NCBI GenBank assembly: GCA_002790175.1
Contig: PFUQ01000021.1
Span: forward strand, 1,309 to 10,961
DNA: 9,653 bases
Source of the DNA: Flavobacteriales bacterium CG_4_9_14_3_um_filter_32_8
Lineage (GTDB): Bacteria > Bacteroidota > Bacteroidia > Flavobacteriales_E > Vicingaceae
Direction of reading: 5' to 3'
Shown here: positions 1 to 7,035 of the stretch, piece after piece
How positions within the stretch are numbered: position 1 is the stretch's first letter
How the letters are laid out: every line of letters begins with the position of its first letter
Program-made: the position numbers and the translations under genes
The notes under the pieces: model-generated
What the model saw: only the letters and a program-made list of their open reading frames with translations
Databases searched by the model: none
What the model was told of the DNA's origin: nothing

Positions 1-1207
1 CTTTTTCAATATTATGTTGTAAGTTTTTAATCATTTCAATGGTATCTGGAATTGGATTTCCTTTAGACAGTCCGTAAGCCTCACCAATTAAATTTTTGTT
101 TTTGTCAATTAAAACGCCTTTGGTAGAAGTGGATCCGCCATCAATCCCTAACCAAGCTTCTACAATTTCTCCTTTTTTAAATGTTGGATAAATAGGCGTT
201 GAAACTGAATAATTTTTGCTAAAATCAGCTAATTCTAACGTATCTTTTACCAATCCAACATCACAACTTCCACTAGAAAGATTGGCCAATCTTCCACCAT
301 TAATAAATTGAGATAACTCATCATGTCCCTTATAAATACCTATCGTTTCAGGCTCTTCTAATCCGTATAAAACAGCTCCGATTGCAGCATAATATTCTGC
401 ATTTTCGGGTACGTAAATTAACTCTTCGGGGTTTTTACAGTCACCTACATCTGTTTCTCTTTCTTTCCATATTTTTGGAATATTTTCTACCCAAGCCTCT
501 TTCATTGCGGGGATAAAAGTATTGGGTCCACCTAATAACAACACTTTTGGAAACAAGGTATTTCCTCGAGTTAGAACGGAAAGATTTTGTTGAACAATGG
601 CATCAAAAAGCGAAGCCATCAATTCCTGAGAATTTACCCCTTGTTTTTGTAACCCATTGATATCGGTTTCTGCAAAAACACCACATTTTCCGGCAACTGG
701 ATGTAATTTGGTGCCTTTGTATTTAACATTAACTAAGTCTTCGGTTTTTAATTGAAGTTTTGTGCATATTTTATCAATTACAGCTCCAGTACCTCCAGCA
801 CATTTATCGTTCATGCTGGGTAATTTTCTTTTCTCTCCCGATTTCGGATCAACTTGCCAAATAATAATTTTTGCATCTTGTCCGCCCAACTCAATTACCG
901 AACCAGTGTCTGGATGATATTTCTCAACTGCAAGACTTACTGCATTAACTTCCTGAACAAATTTTGCGTTGAGTAAAGGCGAAATATTGGCAGAACCCGA
1001 CCCAGTCATAAAAATCTGAGTTTTATTTTTAATGTCGGGGAATTTATTCTCTATTATCGTCAAAAACTCGAGTACCTTTTCGGGCTGCTTGGTTTCGTGT
1101 CGTTGATAATCTTTCCACAAAACCTCTTGGCTTTTTTTGTCCATCACCACAGCCTTAACAGTTGTAGAACCAACATCTAATCCAATAATAAGATGATTAC
1201 TATTCAT
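1..1207 (-). CDS. 2-hydroxyacyl-CoA dehydratase activator-like protein (BadF/BadG/BcrA/BcrD ATPase family), N-terminal part, runs off the left edge
   Basis: The frame is open without a stop from the ATG at 1207-1205 to the window edge (402 codons seen). It holds two ASKHA-type ATPase modules. The first begins with the phosphate-binding motif GLDVGSTTVKAV (residues 9-20), followed by ELGGQDAKII, NDKCAGGTGAVID with Cys136, and GKCGVFAETD with Cys175. In the family these two cysteines, one from each subunit of a dimer, hold a single [4Fe-4S] cluster; their 39-residue spacing equals that of HgdC (Cys127/Cys166, from memory). The second module starts near residue 354 with GIDGGSTSTKG and is cut off. 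Known activators of this family use ATP to inject one electron into 2-hydroxyacyl-CoA or benzoyl-CoA enzymes and are very oxygen-sensitive. Two modules in tandem point to the long fused form, often above 1000 residues, whose substrate is usually unknown. It is divergent from the copper genes and probably functionally separate. Family assignment is secure; substrate is not. Confidence 0.9.
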   Translation of the reverse strand, partial: MNSNHLIIGLDVGSTTVKAVVMDKKSQEVLWKDYQRHETKQPEKVLEFLTIIENKFPDIKNKTQIFMTGSGSANISPLLNAKFVQEVNAVSLAVEKYHPDTGSVIELGGQDAKIIIWQVDPKSGEKRKLPSMNDKCAGGTGAVIDKICTKLQLKTEDLVNVKYKGTKLHPVAGKCGVFAETDINGLQKQGVNSQELMASLFDAIVQQNLSVLTRGNTLFPKVLLLGGPNTFIPAMKEAWVENIPKIWKERETDVGDCKNPEELIYVPENAEYYAAIGAVLYGLEEPETIGIYKGHDELSQFINGGRLANLSSGSCDVGLVKDTLELADFSKNYSVSTPIYPTFKKGEIVEAWLGIDGGSTSTKGVLIDKNKNLIGEAYGLSKGNPIPDTIEMIKNLQHNIEK

Positions 1208-1241
1208 GAGCTTTTCTAATTATTGTAAAATTAGTTTTAAA

Positions 1242-1249
1242 CAAATTTA
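1242..1249 (-). promoter_or_regulatory. Putative Bacteroidota -7 promoter element for the activase gene
   Basis: On the minus strand this reads TAAATTTG, a full match to the Bacteroidota -7 consensus TAnnTTTG. It lies 34 bases upstream of the ATG at 1207, which would give a leader of about 30 bases. I see no clear -33 TTTG/TTG at the expected distance, so the promoter may be weak or activator-dependent. In such AT-rich sequence a chance match is possible. Confidence 0.45.
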
Positions 1250-1277
1250 AGATAAAATTTATTATAAGATATTTTTT

Positions 1278-1291
1278 ATGATTTATATCAT
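1278..1291. promoter_or_regulatory. FNR/CRP-like palindrome ATGAT-N4-ATCAT
   Basis: The sequence ATGATTTATATCAT is an inverted repeat with 5-base arms and a 4-base spacer. It differs from the FNR-type consensus TTGAT-N4-ATCAA only at the outermost base of each arm. The centre (1284.5) lies about 48 bases upstream of the transcription start that the -7 element at 1242-1249 would give, a position usual for a CRP/FNR-family activator. This fits an oxygen-sensitive Fe-S activase next door, but the assignment is inferred from one site in AT-rich DNA. Confidence 0.35.
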
Positions 1292-1442
1292 ACGATATTG
1301 TTCTGTTTTCCATTTATTAGCACATTTTAAAAATAGATTCGTAAATAATTAATAACAAAGAAATCAACACCAAAAAAATGATTATTACCGACTAAGCAAT
1401 CATCAAAAACAAAGTAAAACTAGCTAATTAACAATTTTTTCC

Positions 1443-1450
1443 TACATTTG
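1443..1450 (+). promoter_or_regulatory. Putative Bacteroidota -7 promoter element for the copper-efflux cluster
   Basis: TACATTTG matches TAnnTTTG completely and ends 19 bases before the ATG at 1470, so the leader would be only about 13 bases or less. No -33 TTTG is visible at about 19 bases upstream. It is the only full match on this strand in the divergent region, and the genes to 9310 follow with short gaps, so it is the best candidate for the main promoter of the cluster. No CueR/MerR-type dyad with the usual 19-20 base spacing was recognised. Confidence 0.5.
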
Positions 1451-1469
1451 TAATAGTCAATTCATTTTT

Positions 1470-1877
1470 ATGCTTAAAAAAATTGCCTCCATACTGTTAG
1501 CACTTTTCTTTTTAGTGAGTTCTTCTCACTTAAGTTTTGCTACGCATTTTTGTGGAGGGAAAGCCTTTAAACACGCCTTATTATTTACTCCTTCAGAATT
1601 AGGTTGTGGAATGGAAAATGGGAAAGATGATTGTGATAAAACCACAAAAATTGACAACGATTGTTGCAAAAACCAATCTATTTTAATTAGTATTAAAGAT
1701 AATTTTCAATCGTCATCATCCAAAATTAACGCTGAGCAACATTTTATTTTTGTAACTATAGCTACTATCCTATTTTCAGTTACAACAACCGAACAACAAG
1801 TAATTTTATTCCAAGATTACCATCCACCTTTGCCTGATAAGGACATTCCTGTTCTTTTTCAGTCATTTCTTATTTGA
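1470..1877 (+). CDS. Small exported Cys/His protein of the HYC_CC_PP type, upstream of the RND pump
   Basis: This 135-residue protein has a clear N-terminal signal sequence (Lys3-Lys4, hydrophobic 5-16, likely cleavage after SFA near residue 24). The mature part starts with THFCGGK (His26, Cys28), has further cysteines at 46 and 55, a DCC pair at Cys65-Cys66, a hydrophobic stretch around 92-104, and YHPPLP at 117-122. The order H-x-C, CC, PP is the signature of the HYC_CC_PP family, small Bacteroidota proteins that in my recollection often sit just upstream of CusA/CzcA-type genes. Biochemical function is not known to me. A role in sensing, buffering or handing over copper in the periplasm is inferred from the thiols and the location. 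It is the first gene after the divergent region, 89 bases before cusA. The ATG lies just after a TAnnTTTG element and gives an intact signal peptide, which supports this start. Confidence 0.75.
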   Translation: MLKKIASILLALFFLVSSSHLSFATHFCGGKAFKHALLFTPSELGCGMENGKDDCDKTTKIDNDCCKNQSILISIKDNFQSSSSKINAEQHFIFVTIATILFSVTTTEQQVILFQDYHPPLPDKDIPVLFQSFLI

Positions 1878-1909
1878 TATATTTTATATTGATTCATGCT
1901 TCTTTTGAA

Positions 1910-1948
1910 TGAAAAAGGGTGTGATTTGTCGTATTTGACAATTTTTCA
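1910..1948. promoter_or_regulatory. Interrupted inverted repeat in the leader of cusA
   Basis: In the 89-base gap before cusA the outer arms TGAAAAA (1910-1916) and TTTTTCA (1942-1948) enclose an inner pair TTGTC (1926-1930) and GACAA (1937-1941). The strands could fold into an imperfect hairpin about 18 bases before the cusA start. It is AT-rich with a large asymmetric internal loop, so it is a poor intrinsic terminator. It could be a repressor dyad or an mRNA structure, or mean nothing. Confidence 0.25.
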
Positions 1949-1966
1949 ATCATAAAATATATTATC

Positions 1967-4900
1967 ATGTTAAACAAAATAATACGTTACTTTTTAGAAA
2001 ACAGGCTGGTTGCCTTTTTGCTCCTTTTTGGTTTTATCGCTTGGGGAATTACTACCGCTCCATTTAACTGGAAAATGGATTGGTTTCCACGTAATCCTGT
2101 TGCGGTAGATGCTATTCCCGATATTGGTGAAAATCAACAAATTATTGCCACTGAATGGATGGGACGAAATCCTGAAGACATCGAAAATCAAATTACTTAT
2201 CCACTTTCAACCGCATTATTAGGAATACCTGGAGTAAAAGATATTCGCAGTACTTCTATGTTTGGAATGTCTTTCATCTACATCATTTTTGAAGAAAAAA
2301 TTGATTTTTATTGGAGTCGTTCTCGTATTCTCGAAAAATTAAATTCTCTTCCTTCTGGCACTTTACCACAAGGCGTTCAACCTACTATGGGACCAGATGC
2401 CACAGCACTTGGACAAGTTTATTGGTACACACTAGAAGGTCGAGACCCAAAAACAGGAAAGCCAACTGGTGGTTGGGATCCTCAAGAATTGAGAACCATT
2501 CAGGATTTTTATTTAAAATATTCGCTCAACGCTGTAGAAGGTGTTTCTGAAGTAGCATCCATTGGTGGTTTTGTTAAAGAGTATCAAGTAGATATTAACC
2601 CAGACGCACTCAAAGCAGCTAACATTGATGCCAATATGGTGATGATGGCAGTAAAAAAAAGCAACATTGATGTGGGGGCAGGAACTATTGAAATAAACAG
2701 AGCCCAATATTATGTACGTGGGTTAGGTTATATTCAAAAATTAGCAGATTTAGAAAATGCGGTGGTTGATGTCCGTAACAATGTCCCTATTCGCATAAAA
2801 GATGTGGCAACTGTAAATTTTGGTCCAGAAATTCGTATCGGAGGCTTAGATAAAGAAGGTTCAGAAACAGTAGGAGCAGTAGTTGTGGCTCGTTATCAAT
2901 CCAACCCTTTACAAGTTATTGAAAATATCAAAACTAAAATTAAAGAAATTGCTCCAGGATTGCCTTCCAAAAAATTGGCAGATGGAAGCATTTCTAAAGT
3001 TACCGTAATCCCTTTTTATGATAGAACGGGGTTAATTAAAGAAACCATTGGAACATTAGAGTCGTCCTTATCACACGAAATACTAATTTCTATCATTGTT
3101 ATCATCGTTTTGTTGATGAATCTAAGAGCTTCTTTTATTGTAGCTTTTTTCTTACCTGTTGGAGTGTTGATGGCATTTGGTGCCATGAAATTGTTTGGTA
3201 TAGATGCCAATATTGTTGCCCTATCAGGAATAGCCATAGCTATCGGAGTAATGATAGATTTAGGCATTGTAGATGTCGAAAACATTATTCGGCACCTCGA
3301 AATGACAGAAAACAAGGGGGCAAGGGGTAAAAAATTGTTGGAAGTAATTTATTCAGGAACAACAGAGGTGAGAGCTGCCGTTACCGTAGCATTAGCAACA
3401 ACCATTGTAGGATTTTTACCAGTTTTTGCAATGGAAGCTGCCGAAGGAAAATTATTTACCCCATTGGCTTATACCAAAACTTTTGCTATGGTAGCTTCTT
3501 ATGTTGTTGGGATGATTGCTTTACCAGCATTAACCTATTATGTTTTTTCATTACGTGCAGAAACAAAAAAAATAAGTCGCCTCTTTAATATTTCCTTGAT
3601 TATTGCTGGTCCACTGTTTTTTATCCTTTGGAGTTCTTATCCAGCAATAGCATTAACCTTTATAGGAATTAATAATACACTAGAAAATCGATGGTCAGAA
3701 AAACATCAACATTTTTCTAACCTCATCAATAATGCCATTTTACTGTTGGTTGCTGTCTATTATTTGTCAATAGAATGGATGCCTTTAGGTGTTGAAAATT
3801 CGTTGTTGGTAAATATTCTTTTTGTTGGAGGAATTATTGCTATTATTCTTAGTACCATCTCAATAGTTGTGCATTATTACGAAAATATGTTACGCTGGTG
3901 CTTAAACAACCGATTCAAATTTATGCTGCTCCCATTTTTTACACTTTTGTTGGGACTAACCATTTGGTTGGGAAGCGAAAAAATATTCGGTTGGATGGCA
4001 AATGGAGTAGAAAAAATAGGATGGAATATTCGTCAAACTTCCACGTGGGAAACCATGGTTCATCAATTTCCGGGTACTGGGAAAGAGTTTATGCCCTCAC
4101 TCGATGAAGGCTCATTTTTGTTGATGCCTACCACTATGCCTCATTCAGGGGTAGAAGAAAATATGGAAGTCATCGCTTTACTCGACCAACGTGTTCGCAC
4201 CATACCAGAAGTTGAAGAAGTGGTTGGAAAATGGGGACGAGTAAACTCTGCCTTAGACCCTTCCCCTATTTCTATGTACGAAAATCTCATCAACTACAAA
4301 CCTGAATATATCTTGAATGAAGATGGACATCGTATTCGATTTAAAATAAATGAACATGAAAATTTTATATTAAAAGATGGTTCAACATATAACATTAAAG
4401 AGGGTTACAAAAATATTTCCTTAGCACAACTTATTATTGATGAAAAAGACGGTGCCTATTTTCGCCAATGGCGACCAGAAATAAAAACAGCCGATGATAT
4501 ATGGAAAAAAATTATAAAAGCAGCTTCTATTCCTGGCATGACTTCTGCTCCGAAAATACAACCCATAGAAACTCGATTGATTATGTTGCAAACAGGTATG
4601 CGAGCTCCAATGGGAATGAAAGTATATGGACCCGACCTTGCTACCATCGAAAAAGTGGGTATTGATTTAGAAAATGTACTCAAAGAAGTTCCTTCGGTTT
4701 TAGCAACCTCAGTTTTTGCCGACCGTATTGTAGGTACTCCTTATTTGGAAATTAACATTGACCGAGAAGCAATTGCTCGATATGGTTTAACCATAGAAGA
4801 TATGCAAACTACTATCAGCTCTGCCATTGGTGGAATGAAAATTGGAACAACCGTTGAAGGTAGGGAACGTTTTCCTATTCGTATGCGTTATGCTCGAGCT

Positions 4901-5794
4901 TATCGAGATAACCCCGAAGATTTGAAAAAAATCCTTATCCCTACTCCGTCAATGACTCAAGTTCCTTTGGACGAATTGGCCGAAATAACCTACAAACAAG
5001 GACCACAAATGATACGAGGCGAAAATACATTTTTGACTGGTTTCGTAATTTTTGATAAAAAACCTAACTATGCCGAAGTAGATGTGGTGGAAGAAGCCCA
5101 GCGGTTTATTGATTCTAAAATTAAATTGGGCGAATTAGTAATTCCAGCAGGAGTTTCCTATAAATTTTCTGGAAATTTTGAAAACCAAGTACGAGCTACC
5201 AAACGATTGATGATTGTCGTACCCATTTCACTACTTCTTATTTTTCTTATCCTCTATTTTCAATTTAAAACGGTAACAGCTTCTTTTATTCACTTCTCGG
5301 GCGTTTTTGTAGCTTTTGCAGGAGGGTTTATTTTAATTTGGCTTTATGGTCAAGATTGGTTTATGAATTTTTCTGTAGCTGGCACCAATATACGTGATTT
5401 ATTTCAAATGCATCCTATTAATTTAAGTGTTGCCGTTTGGGTAGGGTTTATTGCTTTGTTTGGTATTGCTACCGATGATGGGGTAATTATGGGAACCTAC
5501 ATACATCAAACCTTTAAAGAATTAAAACCAGCTACTATTGAAGAAGTTAAAAATGCAGTAATTATTGCCGGAAAAAAACGAGTTCGACCAGCCATGATGA
5601 CAGGAGCTTGTGCCATTATTGCTTTATTGCCCATATTAACCTCCACAGGAAAAGGATCGGATGTTATGGTGCCTATTGCTATTCCAACATTTGGTGGAAT
5701 GGTGATACAAATGATGACAATGCTTATTGTTCCAGTTTTACAATATACTTGGCGAGTAAATGTGATAAAAAAAGAATTAAAACAATCTAAATAA
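1967..5794 (+). CDS. cusA: CusA-type Cu(I)/Ag(I) efflux RND transporter, inner-membrane pump, long Bacteroidota form
   Basis: This 1275-residue protein is the proton-driven pump of a heavy-metal RND complex. It aligns throughout with E. coli CusA (1047 aa): TM1 at about 15-33, the periplasmic porter domain, the TM2-TM6 block from about 370 (with GIAIAIGVMID, Asp431), a second porter domain, and the TM8-TM12 block from about 1085. Residues corresponding to the CusA metal site are present: Met720 (LLMPTT), Met770 and Glu772 (SMYEN), Arg870 and Met873 (RLIML), matching M573, M623, E625, R669 and M672 from memory. This supports Cu(I)/Ag(I) over divalent ions. Extra length lies at about 539-640 (hydrophobic, about three possible membrane segments), about 690-713, about 781-833 (before WRP at 835-837), and between TM9 and TM10. 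Two proton-relay positions differ: Asp1170 where CusA has Glu939, and Ala1209 where CusA has Lys984. The stop codon overlaps the next ATG by one base, so translation is probably coupled. Confidence 0.93.
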   Translation: MLNKIIRYFLENRLVAFLLLFGFIAWGITTAPFNWKMDWFPRNPVAVDAIPDIGENQQIIATEWMGRNPEDIENQITYPLSTALLGIPGVKDIRSTSMFGMSFIYIIFEEKIDFYWSRSRILEKLNSLPSGTLPQGVQPTMGPDATALGQVYWYTLEGRDPKTGKPTGGWDPQELRTIQDFYLKYSLNAVEGVSEVASIGGFVKEYQVDINPDALKAANIDANMVMMAVKKSNIDVGAGTIEINRAQYYVRGLGYIQKLADLENAVVDVRNNVPIRIKDVATVNFGPEIRIGGLDKEGSETVGAVVVARYQSNPLQVIENIKTKIKEIAPGLPSKKLADGSISKVTVIPFYDRTGLIKETIGTLESSLSHEILISIIVIIVLLMNLRASFIVAFFLPVGVLMAFGAMKLFGIDANIVALSGIAIAIGVMIDLGIVDVENIIRHLEMTENKGARGKKLLEVIYSGTTEVRAAVTVALATTIVGFLPVFAMEAAEGKLFTPLAYTKTFAMVASYVVGMIALPALTYYVFSLRAETKKISRLFNISLIIAGPLFFILWSSYPAIALTFIGINNTLENRWSEKHQHFSNLINNAILLLVAVYYLSIEWMPLGVENSLLVNILFVGGIIAIILSTISIVVHYYENMLRWCLNNRFKFMLLPFFTLLLGLTIWLGSEKIFGWMANGVEKIGWNIRQTSTWETMVHQFPGTGKEFMPSLDEGSFLLMPTTMPHSGVEENMEVIALLDQRVRTIPEVEEVVGKWGRVNSALDPSPISMYENLINYKPEYILNEDGHRIRFKINEHENFILKDGSTYNIKEGYKNISLAQLIIDEKDGAYFRQWRPEIKTADDIWKKIIKAASIPGMTSAPKIQPIETRLIMLQTGMRAPMGMKVYGPDLATIEKVGIDLENVLKEVPSVLATSVFADRIVGTPYLEINIDREAIARYGLTIEDMQTTISSAIGGMKIGTTVEGRERFPIRMRYARAYRDNPEDLKKILIPTPSMTQVPLDELAEITYKQGPQMIRGENTFLTGFVIFDKKPNYAEVDVVEEAQRFIDSKIKLGELVIPAGVSYKFSGNFENQVRATKRLMIVVPISLLLIFLILYFQFKTVTASFIHFSGVFVAFAGGFILIWLYGQDWFMNFSVAGTNIRDLFQMHPINLSVAVWVGFIALFGIATDDGVIMGTYIHQTFKELKPATIEEVKNAVIIAGKKRVRPAMMTGACAIIALLPILTSTGKGSDVMVPIAIPTFGGMVIQMMTMLIVPVLQYTWRVNVIKKELKQSK

Positions 5795-7026
5795 TGAAAA
5801 CACTAATAATTATTCTTTCGCTGTTACTTAACATCTCTTTGTTTGCTCAAAAGGAGTTATCCCCTTATTTAAAAACAGCAGCCGAAAATAATGCTGGAAT
5901 AAAAGCTGCATTTAGCGAGTACAATGCATCATTGCAAATGCTACCTCAAGCGAAAACTTTGCCTGACCCCGAATTGATGTTTCAGTACTTTATTACTCCA
6001 CCGCAATGGGAAATGGGAAAACAGCAATTTAACCTCTCCATTTCTCAACTATTTCCATGGTTCGGGCAACTAAAAGCCCAAGAAAAAGTGGCAGCAGAAA
6101 TGGCTAAAGCAAAATATGAATCGTTTATTAACGAGCGAAATAGGCTTTTTATGGAAGTAAAAAGTACTTATTTTAAATGGTACGTTCAGCATCAATCAGT
6201 AAAACTTACCGAAGAAAATTTAAAACTACTACAATCGTTTCGTGAAATTGCAAAAACTAAGTTTGAAGTAGGAAAAGGTTCATTAGTAAATGTGCTGAGA
6301 GCTGACATGGAAATTGCCGAAATGGAGAATAACCTCCTTTTTTTGAAAGAGGAAGAAATGCCTTTAAAAAGCGAATTCGAAAAATTACTCAATACCAAAA
6401 ATTTAGGAGAACTACAATTTCCAGAAACTTTATGGAAAGATTCACTACCCGACAATAAGACTGCTTTATTTGATTCTATTGCTGCTAACAACCCTTCTTT
6501 AAAAAAAATGGCACACGAAATTGTAGCCTGGGAAAATCAAATTATCGCCTCCAAAAAAATGGGCTACCCATCTATTAAATTAGGCGTACAATACATGAAC
6601 ATGGCTAAACGTGAAGGCGAATTTCCTTCCAATGGAAAAGACATGTGGATGTTTCCTGAAGTTGGATTAAGTATTCCGATTTATCGAAAAAAATATCGAG
6701 CCATGGTCAATGAAGCCAACTATAAAAGTGAATCGGCAAACTACCAAAAAATAGAAATAACCAACGAGTTAAACAGCAAAATGGAAATGAATTACCGAGA
6801 TTATGTGAACGCACAACGCAGTATTATTTTGTATAAGCGTTTACTGGAGTTAGCAAAAAATGCTCGAGAGCTATTGCTCAGTAGTTTTTCGGGTGCAGGA
6901 AGCGACTTTGAAGAGGTATTACGAATGCAAAAACAAGAATTAGTTTATGCCTTACGACTAGAAGAAGCAAGAGCAATGCTCAATACTAGTGTTGCCAAAA
7001 TAACTAATTTAACTGGAAAAGAATAA
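5794..7026 (+). CDS. TolC-family outer-membrane channel of the Cus complex (CusC role)
   Basis: This 410-residue protein begins with a signal peptide (hydrophobic 3-17, likely cleavage in LFAQK near 18-19). There is no lipobox cysteine, unlike E. coli CusC, which is a lipoprotein. The mature part has the two-fold pattern of the outer-membrane efflux family (two OEP domains): long amphipathic helices rich in Ala, Glu and Lys, and in the first half LPDPEL, the SQLFPWFGQ segment, and KFEVGKGSLVNVLRAD, which is the typical turn between helical hairpins. A second such turn (FSGAGSDFEEVLRMQ) occurs near 367-381. Trimers of this family form a beta-barrel and periplasmic tunnel that receives substrate from the pump. 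The length is slightly short but within the family range. The ATG overlaps the cusA stop (TAATG), the sign of coupled translation, and the adaptor gene follows within 10 bases or about 36 bases, depending on its start. Confidence 0.88.
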   Translation: MKTLIIILSLLLNISLFAQKELSPYLKTAAENNAGIKAAFSEYNASLQMLPQAKTLPDPELMFQYFITPPQWEMGKQQFNLSISQLFPWFGQLKAQEKVAAEMAKAKYESFINERNRLFMEVKSTYFKWYVQHQSVKLTEENLKLLQSFREIAKTKFEVGKGSLVNVLRADMEIAEMENNLLFLKEEEMPLKSEFEKLLNTKNLGELQFPETLWKDSLPDNKTALFDSIAANNPSLKKMAHEIVAWENQIIASKKMGYPSIKLGVQYMNMAKREGEFPSNGKDMWMFPEVGLSIPIYRKKYRAMVNEANYKSESANYQKIEITNELNSKMEMNYRDYVNAQRSIILYKRLLELAKNARELLLSSFSGAGSDFEEVLRMQKQELVYALRLEEARAMLNTSVAKITNLTGKE

Positions 7027-7035
7027 GATAGTACG

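Noticed and set aside
1..1207. Possible frameshift in the activase fragment
   Set aside because: Reading codon by codon at several places across the region gave one continuous frame with all family motifs in the right order.
1226..1239. Inverted repeat TAAAA-TTAG-TTTTA near the activase start
   Set aside because: It is made only of A/T arms of five bases in very AT-rich DNA, has no GC in the stem, and lies downstream of the likely transcription start. It is expected by chance.
3016..3315. Open frame of 99 codons on the minus strand inside cusA
   Set aside because: It lies wholly within the conserved TM2-TM4 coding region of CusA, reads as a low-complexity antisense translation of hydrophobic codons, and has no recognisable domain or own promoter element.
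1967..5794. Assignment of the pump as CzcA (Zn/Co/Cd)
   Set aside because: Met720, Met770 and Met873, together with Glu772 and Arg870, match the CusA monovalent-metal site, which divalent-metal pumps of the CzcA type lack.
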